Source: Ww85 sp963745765
Lineage (GTDB): Bacteria > Desulfobacterota > Desulfobulbia > Desulfobulbales > Desulfocapsaceae
Length of the DNA: 22,187 nucleotides
Direction of reading: 5' to 3'
Assembly: GCA_963745765.1 (NCBI GenBank)
Contig: CAVUYQ010000005.1
Location: 1 to 22,187, forward strand
Part shown: positions 16,242 through 22,187 of the stretch, piece by piece
Layout of the letters: each line of letters opens with the position of its first letter
Position numbering within the stretch: the stretch's first letter is position 1
Notes under the pieces: model-generated
What the model saw: only the letters and a program-made list of their open reading frames with translations
What the model was told of the DNA's origin: nothing
The model's database searches: none
Translations under genes and position numbers: made by a program

Positions 16242-18894
16242 ATGAACAACAGCTCATCTCAGATTTATTCTATTGCTTTTGTAACCTGTTTCCTTTTTTC
16301 CATCATGGCTTTGCCGTTCAGCGCCTATGCCACTTCAGCCTCAATAAGTGTATCAGGAAATGAAGGCGCTGTATCCGTTTCCGCAACAGGATCCTTTTCT
16401 ACTCACAAGTTCTGCACGGGAACTGGCGATGATGAAGAGTGCTGGAATGATAGTTCAGGAACGCTTTATATTTACCATCAAAGCAGTCGTTTGGAGAGGG
16501 TGCCGGGAACCGGTGGCGCGAGTTGGTCTGATGTGTTCAATGCAGGCACGTTTTCCCAGGGAGAACACGTTTTTACCGCAACCGCCTGTGATTCAAAGAA
16601 TATCTGCGAAAGCTCCGCCAGGACCATAACAATCGACAACACGCCTACCGTCAGCATCGCTGCCAGCGGGGACGATGGGCCGATCGATGTTCGTGGAACG
16701 GTTGATTTCAAAGAGAACACAGCCGGCAATGAGGGGACAATAAAACTCTATTACGATGCCTATAACGATGGACGCTATGTGGCATTGCAGGGCCAGAAAA
16801 GCTTTGAAGGGGCAGACCTCACCAACTGGACATGGGAGGAAATTACTGGCACTGTCATAAACGCCGGAGCACTTCCGCAGGGAGAAAACCCACAGGTTCC
16901 AGGTTAACGCCTATTCTGCCAACGGCGTGGTGGTTTCTGAATCGGCCACCATAACGATCGACAACACGCCTACCGTCAGCATTGTTGCCAGCGGGGAAGA
17001 TGGGCCGATCGATGTACATGGAACGGTTGATTTCAAAGAGAACCTGACCGGCAATGAGGGGACAATAAAACTCTATTACGATGCCTATAACGATGGACGC
17101 TATGTGGTATTTCAGGGCCAGAAAAGCTTTGAAGGGGCAGACCTCACCAACTGGACGTGGGAGGAAATCACCGGCACTGTCATAAACGCCGGGGCGCTTC
17201 CGCAGGGAACCCACCGGTTCCAGGTTAACGCCTACCTGCCAATGGCGTGGTGGTTTCTGATCGGCCACATAACAATCGACAACACGCCTACCGTCAGATG
17301 CCAGCGGGGAAGATGGGCCGATCGATGTACATGGAACGGTTGATTTCAAAGAGAACCTGACCGGCAATGAGGGGACAATAAAACTTTATTACGATGCCTA
17401 TAACGATGGACGCTATGTGGCATTACAGGGCCAGAAAAGCTTTGAAGGGGCAGACCTCACCAACTGGACATGGGAGGAAGTTACCGGCACTGTCATAAAC
17501 GCCGGAGCACTGCCGCAGGGAACTCACAGGTTCCAGGTTAACGCCTACTCTGCCAATGGCGTGGTGTTTCTATCACCATAACGATCGACAACACGCCAAC
17601 CGTAAGCATTGCTGCCAGCGGGGAAGATGGGCCGATCGATGTGCATGGAACGGTTGATTTCAAAGAGAACCTGACCGGCAACGAGGGGACAATAAAACTC
17701 TATTACGATGATAACGATGGACGCTATTGGCACTTCAGGGCAGAAAAGCTTATGAGGGTCAGACCCAACCAGCTGGACCTGGGAAGAAATCACTGGCATA
17801 TCATAAACGCAGGAGCCCTGGCCCAGGGAACCCACCTTCCAGGTTAAGCTTATTCTGCCAACGGCAGAGGCGCTAATGCATTCTATACCATAACGGTCGA
17901 CAACACGCCAACCGTAAGCATTGTTGCCAGCGGGGACGATGGGCCGATCGATGTGCGCGGCACGGTTGATTTCAAGGAGAACACAGCCGGCAACGAGGGC
18001 ACAGTAAAGCTCTACATTGACGATGGTAATGACGGCAGTCTTTGGTACCTGCAGGGCACCAAGGCTTATGAGGGCTCAGAACCAATCAGCTGGACCTGGG
18101 AAGAAATCACTGACTATATCATTAACGCAGGAACCCTGGCCCAGGGAGAGCATAACCTGCAAGTCGTTGCTGTTTCTGCCAACGGCACAAGCGCTAATGC
18201 ATTCTATACCATTACGATCGACAACACGCCTACCGTAAGCATTACTGCCAGCGGGGACGATGGGCCGATTGATGTGCATGGCACCGTTGATTTCAAGGAG
18301 AATACAGCCGGCAACGAGGGCACAATAAAGCTCTACATTGACTATGGTAATGACGGCAGTCTTTGGTACCTGCAGGGCACCAAAGCTTATGAGGGCTCAG
18401 AACCAATCAGCTGGACATGGGAAGAAATCACTGACTATATCATTAACGCTGGAACCCTGGCCCAGGGAGAGCATAACCTGCAAGTCGTAGCTGTTTCTGC
18501 CAACGGCACAAGCGCTAATGCATTCTATACCATCACAATCGATAACACCCCTGAACCCGTAATTATTGGCTCGAAGTACTTTCCTGACGACACCTTCGAT
18601 ATCGTTGGAACGACCACATTCAAAGAAAATCTTACCGGCGATGAAGGAACGATCAAACTTTATATCAAAGAGATAAGCGCCCGTTCATTCACACAACATG
18701 GTTCTACCCTCTCTTATGAGGGGAAAAAGATCAGCTGGAAGTATTCCGATTTTACGGGAACCCGCCTGGCAAAAGCCGTCTGGGGCCAAAAAGAAATTCT
18801 GGTCATGGAGGTTGCAACTGCCGCTAACGGTACCTCAAAAAGTGTCGTAAAAGGAATGATAATTCCAGCGCTTGGCTGTCCAGCTGGATTCTAA
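16242..18894 (+). pseudogene. Exported tandem Ig-like repeat protein, broken by many small indels
   Basis: A signal peptide (FVTCFLFSIMALPFSAYA, cut before TSA) precedes a divergent first Ig-like unit and then near-identical repeats of about 107 codons with the core TIDNTPTVSI, SGDDGPIDV, GTVDFKEN, GNEGTIKLYYD, WTWEEIT and INAGALPQGTH. A divergent last unit ends PALGCPAGF. The open frame stops at 16907 (net +1 in GGAGAAAACCC), resumes to 17343, then to 17580, then to 17847, and is finally open to 18894. In 17221-17270 three one-base losses cancel each other. The flanking units at 17887-18528 are intact at exactly 321 nt. The ribosome site is GGAGAG. The domain family resembles bacterial Ig-like adhesin repeats; the protein may be an adhesin or a surface scaffold. 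Repeat mis-assembly is as likely as true decay. Confidence 0.75.
16623..18528 (+). repeat. Six tandem Ig-like coding repeats, period 321 nt
   Basis: Units start at the ACCATAAC motif or its close variants at about 16623, 16948, 17266, 17575, 17887 and 18208, with a last diverged unit from 18529. Spacings are 325, 318, 309, 312, 321 and 321 nt. The two 321-nt units are in frame and almost identical to each other; units 1 to 4 carry the indels. Two subtypes are visible: YYDAYNDGRYV (early units) and YIDDGNDGSLWYL (late units). Confidence 0.9.
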
Positions 18895-18900
18895 CATATG

Positions 18901-19041
18901 AGGCCACCTTGAATAATTGCCTTTTCGCCCGATCTCTTCGTTATGCTCGAAATTTTATCCTCGGAATATTGACTATATACCTGCGGCAAAATTTCTCGCA
19001 TGCCTTAATCTCGAACGATGCCTAATTATTCAAGGTAGCCT
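18901..19041. repeat. 141-bp imperfect palindromic element (MITE or REPIN-like)
   Basis: Arms AGGCCACCTTGAATAATTG (18901-18919) and its near reverse complement ending at 19041 match at 17 of 19 positions. The inner parts are also partly complementary around ATGCTCGAAATTTT and AAAATTTCTCGCAT, so the whole could fold into a long hairpin. It fills most of the 182-nt gap between the Ig-repeat stop and the RHS start. The first 13 bases with the preceding G (GAGGCCACCTTGA) recur at 15112-15124. Confidence 0.7.
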
Positions 19042-19076
19042 AAAAAGAGAAAATTGCCACCCAGGGGAAAGTGATT

Positions 19077-22000
19077 ATGAATTCGACCCGATTTGTCAGT
19101 CTGGCTTTTTGTGCAGTTCTTTTTAGTCTGATGGTACCGAACCCATCACTTGCTTCCAGGAATCCTTATATATCCAGACATGGCGTCAATTTCTCGACGG
19201 GCAACAAGTACCTGCAGCAAAATGATATTTCGCTTGCCGGGCCGGTTTCCAGCTTGTCGTTTTCCCGAAGTTATAACAGCCAGAGTGTTGAGAATTCCTT
19301 GCTTGGCTATGGCTGGTCTTTTTCCTTAAACGAGAAACTTACCTTCGAGCCTGATCTTGATCTGGCTATCTACCAACGCTCCGACGGTCGCATGATTCAC
19401 TTCACCTATAACGGAGAGGACGCCTGGATCAACGATGTTGGTAAAAAGGCCATCATAACAGAAACTCCCGGCCCGGTTGGGACCGGTTATACCATGACAC
19501 GGCCGGACGGCAGCCTGCTGTTGTTTGATCCGGATGGACGACTGGTAGAAAAGCGTGACCAGAACAATAATATTATTTATCTGGGGTATGTCGGTGATGT
19601 GCTCGCCTCCATTTCAGATGATTTTGGCCGCAGCCTTACCCTGAACTACAACGCAGCCGATAAACTGAGTTCCATTACCACTCCGATCGGCACCTACCTC
19701 TACCGCTATGATGAAAACGAGAATCTGGTCTCGGTAACGCGACCCGATGGTGCCAGCCGCACCTACCTCTACGAAGACCCCAACGATATCCACAACCTGA
19801 CCGGTGTGATTGATGAAACCGGTAACCGTATCATGACCATCGGCTATGATATCATGGACCGGGTTATCTCCTCATCGCTTACAAACGGCAGTGAAGCGCT
19901 CACCATCAGCTACCAGGCCGGCTATAAGCGCGTGATAACCGACAGCCTCGGGGTATCAACCACCTACCAGCTCGAAGTTCAGCATGGCGTGGCCCGGGTA
20001 AAATCCTTTGACGGTCCCGGCTGCTCGTCCTGCGGGTCTGATACCGGATCTGAATATACCTACAATTTCAGGCAGCAGGTCACGTCGATGACCGATGGCC
20101 GCGGCATCGTCACAACCTATACCTACGACGACAGCGGCAACAAACTCACCGAGACAAGAGCCGCGGGAACTCCCGACGAGGTAACCACCTCATATGCATA
20201 CAACGACAAGAACAAGGTTGAGCTGATCTCCATGCCGTCAGTGGTTCTCGAGGATCACTCCCGTGATACCTCCATGACCTACGATGCCCGGGGAAATATG
20301 CTTACCCGGGAGGAACAGGGTTATAGCCGGGACAGCTCACCCGTCAGCCGAACGACCAGTTACACCTATGACAGCTACGGCAGGATTACCTCAATCGACG
20401 GGCCACGGATCGATGTCAGCGATGTCATCAGCATGACCTATTATCCCAATGAGCCCGCTTACGGCAATAACCGGGGCTTTCTGCAGTCGGTCACCAATGC
20501 GCTGGGTCATACCGTCCGTTATGACCAGTACAATGGTTTCGGGCAGGCGGAATTGATAGAGGATGCCAACAACATTGTCACCGAGCTACGCTACGATGCC
20601 CGCGGCCTTCTCGCCGAACGCAGCACCGCCGGGCTTGCAACCGCCTACACCTACGATCCAGCGGGTACGCTCCAGTCCGTCACCCTGCCCGGCTCCCGCA
20701 TCATCACCTATCTCTACGATGATGCCGGTCGTGTCGGGGCTATCTCCGACACCCTCGGCAACACAATCGAATATTCCTACGACAGCGAAGGAAGAAAAAC
20801 CGCTCAACAGATCAGGGACCCGGAAGGAGCGCTCACCGCCTCTGTCAATTACGAATATGACGAAGCAGGACGGTTGCATAAAACGATCAACCCCGACAGC
20901 AGTGCAGAGCAGCTTGATTATGACGAGGTCAATAACCTGATCGGCCGGATCAACGGGCTGAACCAACTGACCGGCTACACCTATGACCCGCTGAATCGTC
21001 TTACCCGGATTGATGAAGCAAACGGCGGCACGACAACCTTCGCCTATGACAGCCATGGCAACCAGGCCTCGGTGACCGATGCCGAGGGGAACACGACCAC
21101 CTTCACCTATGATGATTTTGGCAATCGTCTCAGCCGCACCTCACCAGATAGCGGTGTAACTACTTACAGCTATGATCCGGCTGGAAATCTGACCGGAAAA
21201 TCAGACGCAAACGCTAACGCCGTCGGCTACGGGTATGACGGACTGAACCGCTTAATATACATCAATTATGCGGATGCATCAGCGTCAGTGGAATACACCT
21301 ATGACCAGGGAAGCAATGCTATCGGCCGTCTCAGTTCCCTGAGTGACGGTACCGGCAGCTCTGTATACACCTATAACGAGTTCGGCAGCCTGACCGCTGA
21401 AACCCGTACAGGCAATGACCAGAGCTTCACCACTTTCTACGATTACAATGTCAACCAGGAACTTATTTCAATCACCTATCCCAGCGGTCGGACCGTCGCC
21501 TACGAGCGTGACGGTATCGGCAGTGTCACGCGCGTCACCTCAAGCTACCAGGGAAACACAACCGTTGTGAGCGAATCCATCGCCAGACTGCCGTTTGGCC
21601 CGATAAGCACCATGACCCTGGGCAATGGGTTGGCTCTTAGCAACAGCTATGACCAGCAATACCGCCTTACCAGTGCTGCAGCCGGCAGTATTTATAATAA
21701 AAACTATACCTATCTGCTCACCGGCCAGGTCGAAGCAATCGCTGACCTGCTTGACGGCAGCCGCTCCCAGTCCTTCAGCTATGATGAAATCGGCCGGCTC
21801 ACCGGGGCCGACGGCAGCTATGGAGGCCTGGGTTATACCTATGATCAGGTGGGCAACCGCCTCAGCATGACAGCAGGCACCCGGCTTACAAACTATACCT
21901 ATGCACCGGGAAGCAACAGACTCGACCAGGTGAGCGGCGAACAGTCCACCGCCTACAGCTATGATGGCGCGGGGAATACGGCTCAAAGGGCGATATGTCC

Positions 22001-22187
22001 TTCAGCTGGAATGCGGACAACCGCCTGACCGAACTCGCTGTCAACGGTGATAAGGCAGGCACCTATGGATACGATGCCAGGGGCTTGCGTACGATCAGGA
22101 CGACCGCCGAGGGTACCTTTCTTTCTGTCTACGACAACGGCGGCAACCTGCTGGCCGAAACCGATGAAAACGGTGCCACGATCCGTG
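19077..22187 (+). CDS. Sec-exported RHS/YD-repeat protein, frameshifted near end and cut by window edge
   Basis: Large RHS protein expected to form a YD-repeat beta-shell around a C-terminal cargo lying beyond the window. The start ATG at 19077 follows GGGGAAAG (a GTG at 19071 is in frame). A Sec signal peptide (LAFCAVLFSLMVPNPSLA) is present. Next is an N-terminal RHS region (FSTGNKYLQQNDISLAGP, FSRSYNSQSVENSLLGYGWS), a GPGCSSCG motif near residue 315, then many YD repeats such as YTYDDSGNKLTETR, YDEAGRLHKTINPDSS and YDPLNRLTRIDEANGG. The frame ends at 22028 after GNTAQRAIC. Adding one A to the AAA at 21985-21987 gives AQKGDMSFSWNADNRL and stays open to the window end with YGYDARGLRTIRT. It shows no T6SS PAAR domain; it is exported by Sec. 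Confidence 0.88.

Noticed and set aside
18917..19126. 69-codon plus-strand frame before the RHS gene
   Set aside because: It lies mostly in the palindromic element and overlaps the RHS start in another frame without any coding sign.

Overview
The window reads as a piece of a Gram-negative bacterial chromosome with roughly even base composition. It carries a type II secretion (T2SS) pseudopilin operon, outer-membrane polysaccharide export genes, a delta-60/CFI-box surface protein, a REP-associated transposase and a Sec-exported RHS protein. This gene content is typical of Desulfobacterota and other former Deltaproteobacteria. The assignment is inference, because no rRNA or tRNA gene is visible.

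Regions 1 and 2 lie on the minus strand and are described in transcription order. From about 14.0 kb down to 4.2 kb is a T2SS operon: gspF, a large delta-60/CFI-box protein, gspG, H, I, J, K, L, M and C. Most junctions overlap or are nearly contiguous, which suggests translational coupling. The ATPase gene gspE and the secretin gene gspD are absent. Where gspE would be expected, upstream of gspF, there are REP-like repeats and a RAYT transposase. After a roughly 200-bp gap with a possible promoter and one REP copy, the minus strand continues with a FecR-like exported protein, a hairpin terminator, a Wza-like lipoprotein, an O-antigen ligase/polymerase-family membrane protein and a CpsB/YwqE-type PHP phosphatase that runs off the left edge. 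This second group looks like part of an exopolysaccharide locus.

Region 3 is on the plus strand from about 14.0 to 22.2 kb. It begins with a RAYT bounded by inverted copies of GGGGACAGTATACTTA. Then come three exported proteins: an unrecognised 342-residue protein, a protein of tandem Ig-like repeats (about 321 nt per unit), and a Sec-exported RHS/YD-repeat protein that runs off the right edge. A roughly 141-bp imperfect palindrome lies before the RHS gene.

The frame lesions are a striking property of the window. Six minus-strand positions (in cpsB-like, ligase, fecR-like, gspC twice, gspL) each look like one extra base, and removing it restores a sensible protein. The RHS gene lacks one base in a short A run. 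Units 1 to 4 of the Ig repeat gene contain many small indels. By contrast 7.15 to 16.9 kb is clean. This could be uncorrected sequencing or assembly error, or real decay; the sequence alone does not settle it. The most interesting biological lead is the CFI-box protein encoded inside the T2SS operon, which may be a dedicated cargo with a C-terminal sorting signal.
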